Part shown: positions 34,675-44,800 of the stretch, one piece after another
How positions within the stretch are numbered: position 1 is the first letter of the stretch
How the letters are laid out: each line of letters begins with the position of its first letter
NCBI GenBank assembly: GCA_964446385.1
Contig: CAYUOH010000004.1
Coordinates: forward strand, 79,504-143,503
DNA from: CAYSRC01 sp964446385
Lineage (GTDB): Bacteria > Bacillota > Clostridia > Oscillospirales > Ruminococcaceae
DNA length: 64,000 bases
Direction: 5' to 3'
Position numbers and translations under genes: made by a program
The notes under the pieces: generated by a model
Databases searched by the model: none
The model's input: only the letters and a program-made list of their open reading frames with translations
What the model was told of the DNA's origin: nothing

Positions 34675-36921
34675 TTAACCTTCTATTTTACTAAAAGTTA
34701 CAGTAACAGTAATTTCATTTTGAACGTTTGTAACTTTTGCTATTTTATATGTTTCATCATAAGTACATCCGTCTGCTATTCCGCCGGTATACCCTTCCGC
34801 AGGCTGTACTGCATCAAATGTTGCATCACTCCCAACAGGTACATCCTGTGAACCACTACCTGAGCCGTTGTTTACTACCAAAGTAACCTTAACTGTCTTA
34901 GGCTTAGGAGCTTCCATCTGGAAGCTGCCGCTGTTATCTGTCACAACACTAATACTGTGGTCAGCAACATTTACAGCATAAGACATGAATAGGCTATTAC
35001 TATCTCCAAGTTTAACATCGACAACAACATCGGTGTCGGTTCTGAAAGTAGTACCTGCTGATCCGTTAGACGAACCGGTAGTACCAACATTTAACTGTCC
35101 ATTAATAAATATATTAACAGCAAATGAGGTGTTTCCGTCAACCGAATACGGTAAACCACATTGTATGCTGTATTCATTCTGGACAACGCCGCTTGAAACA
35201 GTGAGGTTAACCCTTGTTCCGGCGGAAACCCTGCGACCCTCAGGTATACTCTGGGACAGGACTGTTCCGGCGGGCGACGGGTCGTCCACGGTTTCAACAA
35301 GGCCTTTACCCAAAGCGAGTTTTGTAAGTGCGTCGATTGCTTCTTTGTACGGCATACCAACAACATTGGGAACTGTGGTGCTGGAAGAAACAGTTACGGA
35401 AATAACATTGATATACAAAGTTACTTCTGTACCGGTTTGGACAGAAGTATAAACTGCGGGCTCACAGTATAAAACCTTGTTGCTACCGTAATCTTTGTCG
35501 GAGCTTTGAAGCATTTTGACCGAAAGGCCCATGCTGCGAAGCAGTTTCGAGGCTTCACCTGAGGACATGTCGATAACGTCAGGAATAGTAACTATTTCGG
35601 GGCCTTTACTGACGTAAAGGGAAACAGTACTTCCTTCCTTTATGGTTTTGGGAGGATAGGGTCGCTGGTCGATAACTGTACCCTCGCGTTTGTCGGCACT
35701 GTATTCCTCAAAAACTTTGAATTTAAAGCGGTCGGAGTATTCGGACTTGACCTTTGAAATCTCCATATTAAGGAAGGATGGCAAATCAACCGATTCGCGT
35801 TCACCCTCGAAAAGTCCGAAAGCCGTGGATAAAATAATCCCGGTGCAGATTACACACGCTAGGGTGATTCCCAAAACCAGCCATAGAAAAATGTTTCTAT
35901 GTTTTATACGGCGTTTTCTCTTTTTGATAACCTTGCGGGGCGCACCGTTTGGTGACGATGCGGGCGATTCAGAAGGCTTTGCAATCCTTGAAAGCGGCGC
36001 GGATGCTGTTGTCGCAGCAGCGACGTTTTTGTTTAAATCCGTCATGTCGGGAACGTTATCTCCTGAAAAATATTTATAAGCAAATACTACGCTTGGATTC
36101 TTTTTGAATTCATCGATATCCCGGAGCATCTGAGAAGCGGACTGGTACCGCTTGGCAGGATCCTTGGACATAGCTTTCATAGTTATTTCTTCAAGTCCTT
36201 CTGGAATATCCGGGATAATTTCACGTGGACTTATAGCCTCGTCGGAAATCTGCTTCATTGCTACCGAAACAGCGCTGTCGGACTCGAACGGCAGTTTGCC
36301 GGTGAGCATCTCATACAATATTATACCAACACTGTATATATCGGATTTGGCGTCGGTTTCCTCTCCCCTGGCCTGTTCGGGACTTATGTAGTGAACTGAG
36401 CCGATTGCCTTGTTTGTAATGGTTCTTGTTTCGGAACGCGAGAATCTCGCGATACCGAAATCCATCACCTTTATGGAACCTATGCTGAGAATCATTATAT
36501 TTTGGGGCTTGATATCGCGGTGAATTATTCCGTTGTCATGGGCGTGTTGAAGAGCTCGCAGGACCTGAGTGGTAAAGTGGATCGTATCTTTCCAACTCAG
36601 TGGCTTTTTACGGTCGATATAATCTTTGAGAGTAATACCGTCGATATATTCCATAACAATATAAAGAACGGTATCGCTGAAATTCACATCGTAAACTTTC
36701 ACAATATTGGTATGTGAAAGCATGCCGATAGCTTTAGATTCGTTTTTAAAACGTCGGACCAGCTCGGCGTTGTCAAGAAATTCTCCCCGGAGAATCTTTA
36801 CGGCAACAATTCGATTCTCGAGGCGGTCGTTGGCCTTGTATACGTTTGCCATTCCGCCCGCACCGATAAGCTCAAGTATTTCGTAACGCCCGTCGAGGCG
36901 TTTTCCAATGTAATTATCCAT
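34675..36921 (-). CDS. pknB: PASTA-domain Ser/Thr protein kinase (PknB/PrkC type)
   Basis: Membrane kinase that senses cell-wall fragments, 748 residues. The Hanks kinase domain has the glycine loop GAGGMANVYKA, Lys42, HRDIKPQN (134-141) and DFG. One membrane segment at about 344-367 follows a basic stretch. Outside are three PASTA repeats (about 375-585), then about 160 residues of beta-type, Gly/Ser/Thr-rich sequence with no PASTA signature. It is next to its phosphatase prpC, 15 bp apart. The extra C-terminal part is longer than in PrkC (about 650). Confidence 0.95.
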   Translation of the reverse strand: MDNYIGKRLDGRYEILELIGAGGMANVYKANDRLENRIVAVKILRGEFLDNAELVRRFKNESKAIGMLSHTNIVKVYDVNFSDTVLYIVMEYIDGITLKDYIDRKKPLSWKDTIHFTTQVLRALQHAHDNGIIHRDIKPQNIMILSIGSIKVMDFGIARFSRSETRTITNKAIGSVHYISPEQARGEETDAKSDIYSVGIILYEMLTGKLPFESDSAVSVAMKQISDEAISPREIIPDIPEGLEEITMKAMSKDPAKRYQSASQMLRDIDEFKKNPSVVFAYKYFSGDNVPDMTDLNKNVAAATTASAPLSRIAKPSESPASSPNGAPRKVIKKRKRRIKHRNIFLWLVLGITLACVICTGIILSTAFGLFEGERESVDLPSFLNMEISKVKSEYSDRFKFKVFEEYSADKREGTVIDQRPYPPKTIKEGSTVSLYVSKGPEIVTIPDVIDMSSGEASKLLRSMGLSVKMLQSSDKDYGSNKVLYCEPAVYTSVQTGTEVTLYINVISVTVSSSTTVPNVVGMPYKEAIDALTKLALGKGLVETVDDPSPAGTVLSQSIPEGRRVSAGTRVNLTVSSGVVQNEYSIQCGLPYSVDGNTSFAVNIFINGQLNVGTTGSSNGSAGTTFRTDTDVVVDVKLGDSNSLFMSYAVNVADHSISVVTDNSGSFQMEAPKPKTVKVTLVVNNGSGSGSQDVPVGSDATFDAVQPAEGYTGGIADGCTYDETYKIAKVTNVQNEITVTVTFSKIEG

Positions 36922-36936
36922 TAAACCTCCGGTAAA

Positions 36937-37665
36937 TCAGGCCTTAATCATAACTGCCGTAATGTTGTCACCGCTTCCGAAATCAAAAGCAGCCTGAACA
37001 ATGGACGCCGCGCTGTTAAAAAAATTTTCAGCAGCGCAGTGAATAAGAATGTCATCGTCGCTCAGGACATTATAAAGACCATCACTGCAAAGCAGAATCA
37101 CGTCGTCGCGGGACAGTTGAAAACGGTCGTAGGAAAGCTTGAGCCGGTTGTCAATTCCCACGGCTGCAGTAATAACGTTGCGCTTTGGATGAGTTTTTGC
37201 TTCTTCGGGAGTAATTATGCCATTGTCAATGAGTTCCTGAACAACAGAATGATCACGAGTAAGCTGTTTAACATTCTTTTTATGAATAAGATATCCTCTT
37301 GAATCACCGGAATGTACGATATGTCCCGTATTTCCCCGTACTACAAGCGCAACGACTGTGGTGCCCACAATTGTTCCGATCGGATATTTTGCAGATAGAT
37401 GGAAAAGCTCGATATTGGCTTTTTCGGCTGTTTCAAGCAAAAGAGAACGGATACTGCCGTCGCTCAGAGCGTCTGGCAGACCACTGGATAGCATTTCTGC
37501 AAAGATACTACATACAGTAGTGCTGGCTACTCTGCCGTCTGCGCAACCGCCCATGCCGTCACACAGTACAGCCCAGCAGGTACCATCGGAGAGACGTCCG
37601 GCCATATAAAAATCCTGGTTCTCACCGTCACGATTGCCCACACTAGTATATGCAGTAATATACAT
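36937..37665 (-). CDS. prpC: PP2C-type Ser/Thr phosphatase (PrpC/Stp)
   Basis: Manganese-dependent phosphatase that reverses the PASTA kinase. The 242 residues have the PP2C metal motifs: VGNRDGENQD near the start, LCDGMGGCADG (about 34-44), HSGDSRGYLI, and late DNITAVMI. GGATAT precedes the ATG. It lies between rlmN and pknB as in other Firmicutes. Confidence 0.95.
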   Translation of the reverse strand: MYITAYTSVGNRDGENQDFYMAGRLSDGTCWAVLCDGMGGCADGRVASTTVCSIFAEMLSSGLPDALSDGSIRSLLLETAEKANIELFHLSAKYPIGTIVGTTVVALVVRGNTGHIVHSGDSRGYLIHKKNVKQLTRDHSVVQELIDNGIITPEEAKTHPKRNVITAAVGIDNRLKLSYDRFQLSRDDVILLCSDGLYNVLSDDDILIHCAAENFFNSAASIVQAAFDFGSGDNITAVMIKA

Positions 37666-37688
37666 TACGATATCCTTTCGGGATTTTT

Positions 37689-38714
37689 CTAAAGACTATC
37701 GCGGCGTAGTTGGCCGCAGGCGGCGTTTATATCATCGCCCAAAGTACGCCGTATCGTGGCGTTAAGCCCTCTGCCCTTCAACAGCGTGAGGAAATCCTCC
37801 GCGTGTTTTCGTGTGGCGTAATAATCAGTTTCGGAAACGTGGTTTATGGGTATCAGATTGACATGTGTGTTGAATCCCGAAAGAAGTCGTTCAAGCTTGT
37901 CGGCATCAGACGATGAATCATTCTCACCGTGGATAACCGAGTACTCAAAAGTAATTCTCCGCCCGGTTTTGTTGAAATAATACCTACAGGCAGCCATCAA
38001 TTCGGGAAGCCCCCAGGTCTTGTTGACAGACATAAAAACACTCCTGCGGTCATTGTCGGCGCTGTGAAGGGATATTGATAATGTAAGTTGCATCTGCCGG
38101 TCAGCCAGTGCGTATATTCCCGGAACTACACCACATGTGGAAAGAGTAACGGAACGGTTGGCCAGATTACGGCCAGCAGCATCGGTAATGATGTCATAGA
38201 AGGCCATAACATTGCTGTAATTGTCAAGAGGCTCCCCTATTCCCATAATAACTACGGAATCGATATTCAACCCAAGTATGTGCTCGACTGCATATATCTG
38301 AAGAAGCATTTCTGACGGGACAAGATCACGGACGAAACCCGCCTTTGCGGAAGCACAGAAACTGCAGCCCATTTTGCAGCCGACCTGGGAAGAAATACAG
38401 ACGGAATAACCATGCTCGTACATCATGGCAACGGTTTCAACACAGCTGCCGTCGGCAAACCCGACAAGAAGCTTTACGGTACCGTCACGTGAAACAAGCT
38501 TTTTTATAATTTCAACTCTGGGAATAAAAAATGTTTCCTTTAGGCAGTTCCGCAGGTTTTTCGGAAGATTGGTCATTTCATCGAAAGAAACAGCCTTTTT
38601 TTCATGGAGCCATGAAAAAACCTGTGAAACACGATAGGAAGGGCATTTATATTCCTCAAGTGCGGAAGCAAGCTCATTGAACCTAAGGGATAGTATATCA
38701 GTTTGGTAAATCAT
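37689..38714 (-). CDS. rlmN: 23S rRNA/tRNA C2-adenine methyltransferase RlmN
   Basis: Radical SAM enzyme that methylates A2503 of 23S rRNA and A37 of some tRNAs. The 341 residues from the ATG at 38714 contain the cluster motif CKMGCSFC (Cys113, Cys117, Cys120) and GIGEPLDNY. CG-rich C-terminal RRTLGDDINAACGQLR carries the second catalytic Cys. A TTG at 38732 is an alternative start but would overlap rsmB. GAAAG precedes the chosen ATG. No extra Cfr features are visible. Confidence 0.95.
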   Translation of the reverse strand: MIYQTDILSLRFNELASALEEYKCPSYRVSQVFSWLHEKKAVSFDEMTNLPKNLRNCLKETFFIPRVEIIKKLVSRDGTVKLLVGFADGSCVETVAMMYEHGYSVCISSQVGCKMGCSFCASAKAGFVRDLVPSEMLLQIYAVEHILGLNIDSVVIMGIGEPLDNYSNVMAFYDIITDAAGRNLANRSVTLSTCGVVPGIYALADRQMQLTLSISLHSADNDRRSVFMSVNKTWGLPELMAACRYYFNKTGRRITFEYSVIHGENDSSSDADKLERLLSGFNTHVNLIPINHVSETDYYATRKHAEDFLTLLKGRGLNATIRRTLGDDINAACGQLRRDSL

Positions 38715-38718
38715 TATA

Positions 38719-39990
38719 TCACAATCTTTCAAATGTTGCTATGTAAAAGCCTTCAGATCCGGAAGGCCCCGGCAGAATGGTAAACGAACATTCTTCAATC
38801 TGTCTTATTCCTGAATGATTTTTTATAAATTTAGCAGTAAGGTAATCATTTTCACGGCGGTCTAATGAACAGGTGGAATATACAATTCTTCCGCCCACCT
38901 TCAGAAGAGAAAGGCCTTTTTCAAGGAGTGAATACTGCAAAGTAAAGAGACCGTCGTCATCTTTTCCAGGCGCTTTGTAGCGAAGCTCGGGCTTAGAAGC
39001 AATCTCTCCGTATCCGCCGCAGGGAACATCGCATAAAACTCGGTCGTAAATTATATCGCTTTTGAATTCAAGAGCGTCCGAGATAACCGGATTAATAATT
39101 TCAGAACCGTACTTTTTCGTGTTTTGTTCAATAAGCTTTACCCTGTGTACATGTATATCTACTGAATCAATACGTCCCATATTGTTCATAAGCATGGAAG
39201 CCAGAACGGATTTTCCGCCAGGTGCTGCGCATATATCAAGCATATTTTCTCCTGGACGGGGATCAAGAGCCAGAACGGCTTGACGTGAAGAAAGTGACTG
39301 TATACAGAATAATCCTTCTTTGAAAGAATCCGTCCCGAGATAAGAACCATTTTTTATATAGAAAGTATCCGGTAGTGGAGCTTTTTCAAGAACAACTCCT
39401 TCTCCGGCCATTTTACGCTCAAGCTCATTTGAACTGATTTTTAAGGTATTGGTGCCAATAACTGAGGGTGATTTTTCAAACATACCCATGAGGATTTCTT
39501 TTGTGCAGTCAGGATATTGACGTAATAGCAGATCATAGAGTTCCTGACAGACAGAATACTTTACCGAAGGATTCTGTTCGTTTTCTTTCGGAAGACGTAT
39601 TCCTGAACATTTATGAAGAACAGCGTTAACCAGGCTGGATGCGGAGCTTTTGCCTGCGATACGACAGAGATTTACCGATTCATTTATTGCTGCACGTTCG
39701 GGTATACCATCCATAAATGAAATCTGGTACAAGCCGACATGCAATATTGCCCTGACCTCCGGGTCAAGGGACATAATACCTTTTTTCAGGAACAGATTTA
39801 ATGCGTCGTTAAGAGTTATCAGGCGCTCAAGAGTACCGTAATATAAAGCTGACGCAAGGCGGATGTCTCTTGCCTCAAGATTACGCGAATGTTGTTTGAA
39901 AACAAGATTTGAATAGCCTCCACTCTCTGTTGCAACAAGACAGCGTACGGCGCAGAGCCTTCCCGCATTGACGGGATTGTTGTCAGACAT
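38719..39990 (-). CDS. rsmB: 16S rRNA m5C methyltransferase RsmB
   Basis: Methylates C967 of 16S rRNA using SAM. The 423-residue protein has an N-terminal NusB-like helical domain (AINESVNLCR), then the SAM-binding loop DICAAPGGKS, motif IV DVPCGGYGE with one catalytic Cys, and STCSLDRREND with the second. It overlaps fmt by 8 bp. The order fmt-rsmB-rlmN-prpC-pknB-rsgA is the classical one. Confidence 0.95.
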   Translation of the reverse strand: MSDNNPVNAGRLCAVRCLVATESGGYSNLVFKQHSRNLEARDIRLASALYYGTLERLITLNDALNLFLKKGIMSLDPEVRAILHVGLYQISFMDGIPERAAINESVNLCRIAGKSSASSLVNAVLHKCSGIRLPKENEQNPSVKYSVCQELYDLLLRQYPDCTKEILMGMFEKSPSVIGTNTLKISSNELERKMAGEGVVLEKAPLPDTFYIKNGSYLGTDSFKEGLFCIQSLSSRQAVLALDPRPGENMLDICAAPGGKSVLASMLMNNMGRIDSVDIHVHRVKLIEQNTKKYGSEIINPVISDALEFKSDIIYDRVLCDVPCGGYGEIASKPELRYKAPGKDDDGLFTLQYSLLEKGLSLLKVGGRIVYSTCSLDRRENDYLTAKFIKNHSGIRQIEECSFTILPGPSGSEGFYIATFERL

Positions 39991-40918
39991 CTGTCTTCAC
40001 CGATTCGGTAATTATATCGCCCGTTTTATATCTGCGCCCAACGGCCCAGTCACGGCCGGTCATTTCATGTGAATTTTCAGGCTTAACGGAATTAAGAACA
40101 ATACTTCCCTTGCCACAGGCAACAGTCAGTGGTTTAGTTGAAAGAATCTCTCCGGGTTTCCCGGATAATTCAGATAAAGAGGTCTTAAGGACCTTTATAC
40201 GTTTGCCTTCACAGACAAATTCGGCGACAGGCCACATGCAGAGAGCTCTTACCCTGTTCAATATCGATTCCGCTTCTTCAGAAAAGTTAAAATGTGCCAT
40301 ATCTTTCTCAAGCGGAGGCGCAAAAGATGCTCCCTCGTGATTCTGGGGAATTCTCTTCGATACACCGTTTTCGATATCGTCAAGTACCTTCAAGATGAGT
40401 TTTCCGCCGTATTCAGCGCTCTTTTTAAAAATCGAAAAAGCGTCATCCTCCTGAGTAATAGGAAATACTACAGTATCAATAATGTCGCCCTCATCCAGGC
40501 CTTCAGACATGTATATAACGGTAACACCGGTCTCTTTTTCACCGTTAAAAATGGCATGTTGGATAGGAGCTGCACCGCGATATTTCGGAAGAAGAGACAC
40601 ATGAAGATTCAGGCATCCGTATTTCGGAACCGCAAGCATGTCGGGCTGAAGTATTCTGCCGTAAGCAGTTACCAGGATAACATCGGGATTCAGATCCCGA
40701 ACTGTTGCAGCTGCAGTGCCATCCTTCATTTTGCGGGGCTGGAACACCGGTATTCCGAGTTCTTCGGCAACGACCTTGGTCTCGGGAGGAGTAAGTTCAG
40801 CTTTTCGGCCAACCGGTTTATCAGGCTGACAGAAGACACCCACAACCTCATGGAAGGCAGCAATGGTTCTGAGCACATCTGCTGATATTCTTGGCGTGCC
40901 CATGAAAAAGACTCTCAT
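39983..40918 (-). CDS. fmt: Methionyl-tRNA formyltransferase
   Basis: Formylates the initiator Met-tRNA with 10-formyl-tetrahydrofolate. The 311 residues include FFMGTPRISADVL, the formyl-site block LHVSLLPKYRGAAPIQ, with catalytic Asn/His nearby, and the C-terminal OB domain. It begins immediately after the def stop, so the two are coupled: Fmt adds the formyl group that Def removes. Confidence 0.97.
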   Translation of the reverse strand: MRVFFMGTPRISADVLRTIAAFHEVVGVFCQPDKPVGRKAELTPPETKVVAEELGIPVFQPRKMKDGTAAATVRDLNPDVILVTAYGRILQPDMLAVPKYGCLNLHVSLLPKYRGAAPIQHAIFNGEKETGVTVIYMSEGLDEGDIIDTVVFPITQEDDAFSIFKKSAEYGGKLILKVLDDIENGVSKRIPQNHEGASFAPPLEKDMAHFNFSEEAESILNRVRALCMWPVAEFVCEGKRIKVLKTSLSELSGKPGEILSTKPLTVACGKGSIVLNSVKPENSHEMTGRDWAVGRRYKTGDIITESVKTDV

Positions 40919-41416
40919 TTATTCTTCCTCTTCCGTTTCTGCAAGCAGCTCGTCGAGCTCATCTTCGGTGTAGATTCTGTCAGCCAGGTCTACAAAAAGA
41001 GTACCTTCAAGGTGATCCAACTCATGGCAAGCTGCTCTTGCGGCCAAGCCTTCATATTCAGCTTTAAACTCGTTTCCTTCACGGTCAAAGGCATGAACCT
41101 TGACCTTTGACGGGCGGGAAATTAAGGCTCTTTTATTGGGGCAGGAAAGACATCCTTCGTACTCTCCTTCTGTTTCCTCCGAGCTTTCGATAATCTCGGG
41201 GTTAATAAGCTCAACAATATCCTCTCCGTTAACAATAACTACAGCCCTGCGAAGTATTCCGACCTGCGGGGCGGCAAGGCCGGCTCCGTTGGCCTGAACC
41301 ATCGTTTCCTTAAGGTCATCTAGAAGATTTGCAGTCTTGACGCCGAAATCGGTTACTAGACGGCTCTTTATGCGCAGGGTAGGTTCTCCTTCGATAAGTA
41401 TATTTCTGATTCCCAT
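40919..41416 (-). CDS. def: Peptide deformylase
   Basis: Metalloenzyme that removes the formyl group from new proteins. The 165 residues contain all three motifs: GAGLAAPQ (44-51), EGCLSC (87-92) with the metal Cys, and HELDH (131-135). The C-terminus is acidic. AAGGAG precedes the ATG. It lies between priA (35 bp) and fmt. Confidence 0.97.
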   Translation of the reverse strand: MGIRNILIEGEPTLRIKSRLVTDFGVKTANLLDDLKETMVQANGAGLAAPQVGILRRAVVIVNGEDIVELINPEIIESSEETEGEYEGCLSCPNKRALISRPSKVKVHAFDREGNEFKAEYEGLAARAACHELDHLEGTLFVDLADRIYTEDELDELLAETEEEE

Positions 41417-41451
41417 TTTGTTCTCCTTGAAAAATGAAAATGTATTTATTA

Positions 41452-43686
41452 TCAGCAGTCGGTATCGCCGGTTAGATCGACAAACATTCGTATATTCTTT
41501 TTGTTGCGGAATTCATTATTCCAGATATCTACGACCTGACGCAGCATATTTCTGAAATGCTGATCCCCGCGTGATTTCAGGACCAGTCTATAACGGAATA
41601 TTTTATTCACATATGCCACCCTCATGGGCGCAGGCCCCAGTATCTTCATAGGTATGTCTGGTGACTTTCGAGAAATATCCGACAGTAAATAAGAGAAACG
41701 TTCCGCGGCTTCAAATGCATATTTTTCCATTTCTGAAAGAAAACATACGGCGCACATTTTGCAGAATGGTGGGTACAGGTGAAGCTTACGGGACTTGATT
41801 TCTTGTTTATAAAAGCTTTCGTAATCCTGATTTGCCGCCAGTTTGATAACGGGATTGTCAGGATCGGTTGTTTGAATCAGGGCACTTCCGGTTTTACTTC
41901 CGCGGCCGGAACGGCCTATTACCTGAGTAATCATTGAAAAAGTGCGTTCGGTGGCTTTATAGGAAGGCATCAGCAGAAACTGGTCAATGCTGAGTACACC
42001 GACAAGAGTAACGTTGGTAAAATCAAGACCCTTGGCAATCATTTGGGTGCCTATCATTACGTCGTATTTACCTTCGGAAAATTCATTTATGATGTTAGCC
42101 GCACTGTTCTTGCGAGACGTTGAGTCAAGGTCCAACCGGATAATTTTCAGGTCAGGAAGAAGGGTTTCAATTTCCTCCTCCATTTTCTGCGTACCTATGC
42201 CGGTATGCTTTATTTTGCCGCCGCACACCTCACATGTATCATTCAAAGGGTATGTCCGACCGCAGTAATGACAGACATAGTTGCCCGATTCACGGTGAAT
42301 TACAAGAGGAGTATCGCAGGATTTGCATTTCACTATCGCCCTGCAACTGCTGCACATGGAAAGAGTACGATAACCTCTGCGGTTAAGCAGAAGTATGCAT
42401 TGTTCTCCTTTACAGACGCGTGAATTGATTTCCTGCGCCATCGGGAGACTTATATAGTGGCTGTTTCCTGCGAGCATCTCCATACGCATATCAATTACAT
42501 TTACCTCCGGAAGAGGCATACTGTTGAAGCGTTCGGTCAGCTTAACCAGATTGTATCGTCCGGTTACTGCGTAATGAAAGGTGACGACCGAAGGAGTCGC
42601 CGAAGCAAGAAGAACCGATATTTTCAGTTTCCGAGAACGGAAATGAGCAACATCCCTTGCGTCGTATCTCGGAGACTGCTCTGAAATATAGCTGCCTTCC
42701 TGTTCTTCATCTATAATTATCAGGCCTAAGTTCTGAACAGGTGCAAATATAGCGGAACGTGTGCCTATAACTACACTGAATTCACCGGAACGTATACGTT
42801 CCCACTGGGCTCCGCGTTCGGAATCCGAAAGATTGCTGTGAATAATGCCGACATGCCTGCCAAATACGGCTATTAGTCGTTCAATAGTCTGTATGGCAAG
42901 AGTAATCTCGGGAACAAGAATAATCACTCCTTTGCCTTCGGAGATAAATTTCTGAATAAGATGGATGTATACCAGTGTTTTACCGCTTGATGTAACGCCA
43001 TATAAAAGGGTTGTAAGTGGCTTTGAACTGTCTGAAATGACTGAACAAAGATTGTCATAAGCATCTGCCTGGGCAGGAGAAAGATCAGGTATTTCTTCGA
43101 TATTTCGCTCTGTAAATGAATAATTCTTTACAGATTCACTGCGCTTAATCAGACTTTTATTTTCAAGCGCTTCTATCACTCCGCGGGAAACTTTGCAGGC
43201 TTCGCATATTTCGGGAGCTGTGGACGGATTACTTTTGATATATTCGTATACTCTTCGTTGCTTTTCGGTTAGCTTGACCACAGGAGGAAGATCAAGAGAA
43301 TTGTATATTCTTCTGATATGGCCTTCGAAAGCCCCGGAAATAGAAGCACTTCCAGCCACAAGTCGAGCACTTTTCGGTAAAACGGTCCTGACTGCGTCAC
43401 CATATGTGCAGAAGGTCTGTTCATGAAGCATCTTTACAATACCCACGAGCTCAGGACTTAATACTGGATCGTCACGTTCAATGTCAATGATATCCTTTAA
43501 TTGACCTTCAGGGTTGTCGTCGTATTCAAGAATCACACCCATACGCGGTGCAGACTTGCCGAATGGTACAAGTACCCTTGCCCCGGTTACGGCATATTGC
43601 GACATGGTTTCCGGTACTTTGTAACTGTACAGCCTATCAAAATTAAAGGTGGCGTTTTCAACCGCAACCATAACGACGGTAATCAT
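41452..43686 (-). CDS. priA: Primosomal replication restart helicase PriA
   Basis: Restarts stalled replication forks by loading the primosome. The 744-residue protein has the 3'-DNA-binding N-domain, Walker A GVTSSGKT, the DEEQ Walker B (IIIDEEQEGSY), eight zinc-binding cysteines between about 430 and 490 (CSSC, CKSC, CHYC, CEVC) and helicase motif VI QVIGRSGRG. AGGAGG precedes the ATG. In most Firmicutes coaBC lies between rpoZ and priA; it is missing here. Confidence 0.96.
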   Translation of the reverse strand: MITVVMVAVENATFNFDRLYSYKVPETMSQYAVTGARVLVPFGKSAPRMGVILEYDDNPEGQLKDIIDIERDDPVLSPELVGIVKMLHEQTFCTYGDAVRTVLPKSARLVAGSASISGAFEGHIRRIYNSLDLPPVVKLTEKQRRVYEYIKSNPSTAPEICEACKVSRGVIEALENKSLIKRSESVKNYSFTERNIEEIPDLSPAQADAYDNLCSVISDSSKPLTTLLYGVTSSGKTLVYIHLIQKFISEGKGVIILVPEITLAIQTIERLIAVFGRHVGIIHSNLSDSERGAQWERIRSGEFSVVIGTRSAIFAPVQNLGLIIIDEEQEGSYISEQSPRYDARDVAHFRSRKLKISVLLASATPSVVTFHYAVTGRYNLVKLTERFNSMPLPEVNVIDMRMEMLAGNSHYISLPMAQEINSRVCKGEQCILLLNRRGYRTLSMCSSCRAIVKCKSCDTPLVIHRESGNYVCHYCGRTYPLNDTCEVCGGKIKHTGIGTQKMEEEIETLLPDLKIIRLDLDSTSRKNSAANIINEFSEGKYDVMIGTQMIAKGLDFTNVTLVGVLSIDQFLLMPSYKATERTFSMITQVIGRSGRGSKTGSALIQTTDPDNPVIKLAANQDYESFYKQEIKSRKLHLYPPFCKMCAVCFLSEMEKYAFEAAERFSYLLSDISRKSPDIPMKILGPAPMRVAYVNKIFRYRLVLKSRGDQHFRNMLRQVVDIWNNEFRNKKNIRMFVDLTGDTDC

Positions 43687-43727
43687 AAAAACGCCACCTC
43701 CTGATGAATCAGCTTTGTAATCTGAAA

Positions 43728-43946
43728 TCAGTCTTTATAAATTTCGGGCTTGATTTCCGCGTCGACGACTTTATACTTGTGTCCGGCAAATTCGTCTACC
43801 GCAAGGCTGACGGGTTTTTCGTCAAGTATGATATGCTTTTTTAGCGCTTCGTCCGATATTTCCCGGGAACGCTTTGCGATAGCCACAACCAGACTGTAAG
43901 CGCTTTCGTTTTCATTGAGAAGCTGATAAACACCTTTTTTTAACAT
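43728..43946 (-). CDS. rpoZ: RNA polymerase omega subunit
   Basis: Small chaperone-like subunit of RNA polymerase, 72 residues. The family block YSLVVAIAKRSREIS is present, though the N-terminus is divergent. The ATG at 43946 has AAGGAAG upstream; an in-frame start at 43976 would lie inside gmk. It starts 2 bp after the gmk stop, as is usual for the gmk-rpoZ pair. Confidence 0.9.
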   Translation of the reverse strand: MLKKGVYQLLNENESAYSLVVAIAKRSREISDEALKKHIILDEKPVSLAVDEFAGHKYKVVDAEIKPEIYKD

Positions 43947-43948
43947 AA

Positions 43949-44527
43949 TTATTTCTCTTCCTTTGTATTTTGCCAATTATCAATTATATTTGAAAGCTGA
44001 TGCACACAGGCTTCGAGATTATCATTAACCAACGAATAATCGTAAAGCTTAGCTTGCTCCAACTCTTTTTGCGCAATTGCGATTCTTTTATCAATCTGCT
44101 CTTCGGTCTCAGTTCCCCTTTTCCTTAAACGGTTCTCAAGCACATCAAGTGAAGGCGGCATAATAAATACGCTTAATGAATCCGGAAACATTTTTTTGAT
44201 GTTTGCACCGCCGTTGGTGTCTATAACAAGAATAACGGTTTTACCCTTATTCGTCTTCTGCTCAATATCGTCCATAGGGGTGCCGTAATAGTTACCGGCA
44301 TAGTTAGTGTACTCCAGAATTCCTCCGTTTCTGAGAAGTTTTTCAAATTCTTCGTGTGAAATAAAGTAATACTCCACTCCATTCTGTTCGCTTCCACGCG
44401 GATCTCTTGTTGTAACGGAAATACTGATATAAATATCCCCTCGAAGATCACTTAGAAGCATCGACACTGTATCCTTTCCACATCCTGAAGGGCCGGAAAT
44501 CACTACTAGTTTTCTCTCATTTATCAT
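43949..44527 (-). CDS. gmk: Guanylate kinase
   Basis: Converts GMP to GDP. The 192 residues carry the P-loop GPSGCGKD (12-19), the TTRDPRGSEQNGVEYYF nucleotide-binding block, and the Arg-rich lid region RLRKRGTETEEQI. It overlaps the remA end by 11 bp. Confidence 0.97.
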   Translation of the reverse strand: MINERKLVVISGPSGCGKDTVSMLLSDLRGDIYISISVTTRDPRGSEQNGVEYYFISHEEFEKLLRNGGILEYTNYAGNYYGTPMDDIEQKTNKGKTVILVIDTNGGANIKKMFPDSLSVFIMPPSLDVLENRLRKRGTETEEQIDKRIAIAQKELEQAKLYDYSLVNDNLEACVHQLSNIIDNWQNTKEEK

Positions 44528-44786
44528 AGCCGGTCTCCTCTACAATATCGGGTTCCTCGGAGATCCTGTTCGAGATAGTTTCAGGCATAATGGATGACAG
44601 GATAACGTGATTTGAATCCGCAATTATTACAGCACGAGTACGACGGCCATACGTTGCGTCAATAAGGCGTCCGTCCTCCCTCGCGTCCTGTATTATTCGT
44701 TTAACTGGTGCAGAATCAGGGCTGATGATGGAAAGAACCCTGTCAACCGAAATCATATTACCAAAACCGATATTCACAAGCTTCAT
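44517..44786 (-). CDS. remA: RemA/DUF370 regulatory protein
   Basis: Small DNA-binding regulator, 89 residues. In Bacillus RemA activates matrix and osmoprotection genes. The family N-terminus NIGFGNMISVDRVLSIISPDSAPVKR and the central DATYGRRTRAVIIADSNHVILSS are complete. It lies between yicC and gmk in the normal order. Its targets here are unknown. Confidence 0.94.
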   Translation of the reverse strand: MKLVNIGFGNMISVDRVLSIISPDSAPVKRIIQDAREDGRLIDATYGRRTRAVIIADSNHVILSSIMPETISNRISEEPDIVEETGYDK

Positions 44787-44800
44787 TTAAAACCCCCGGA

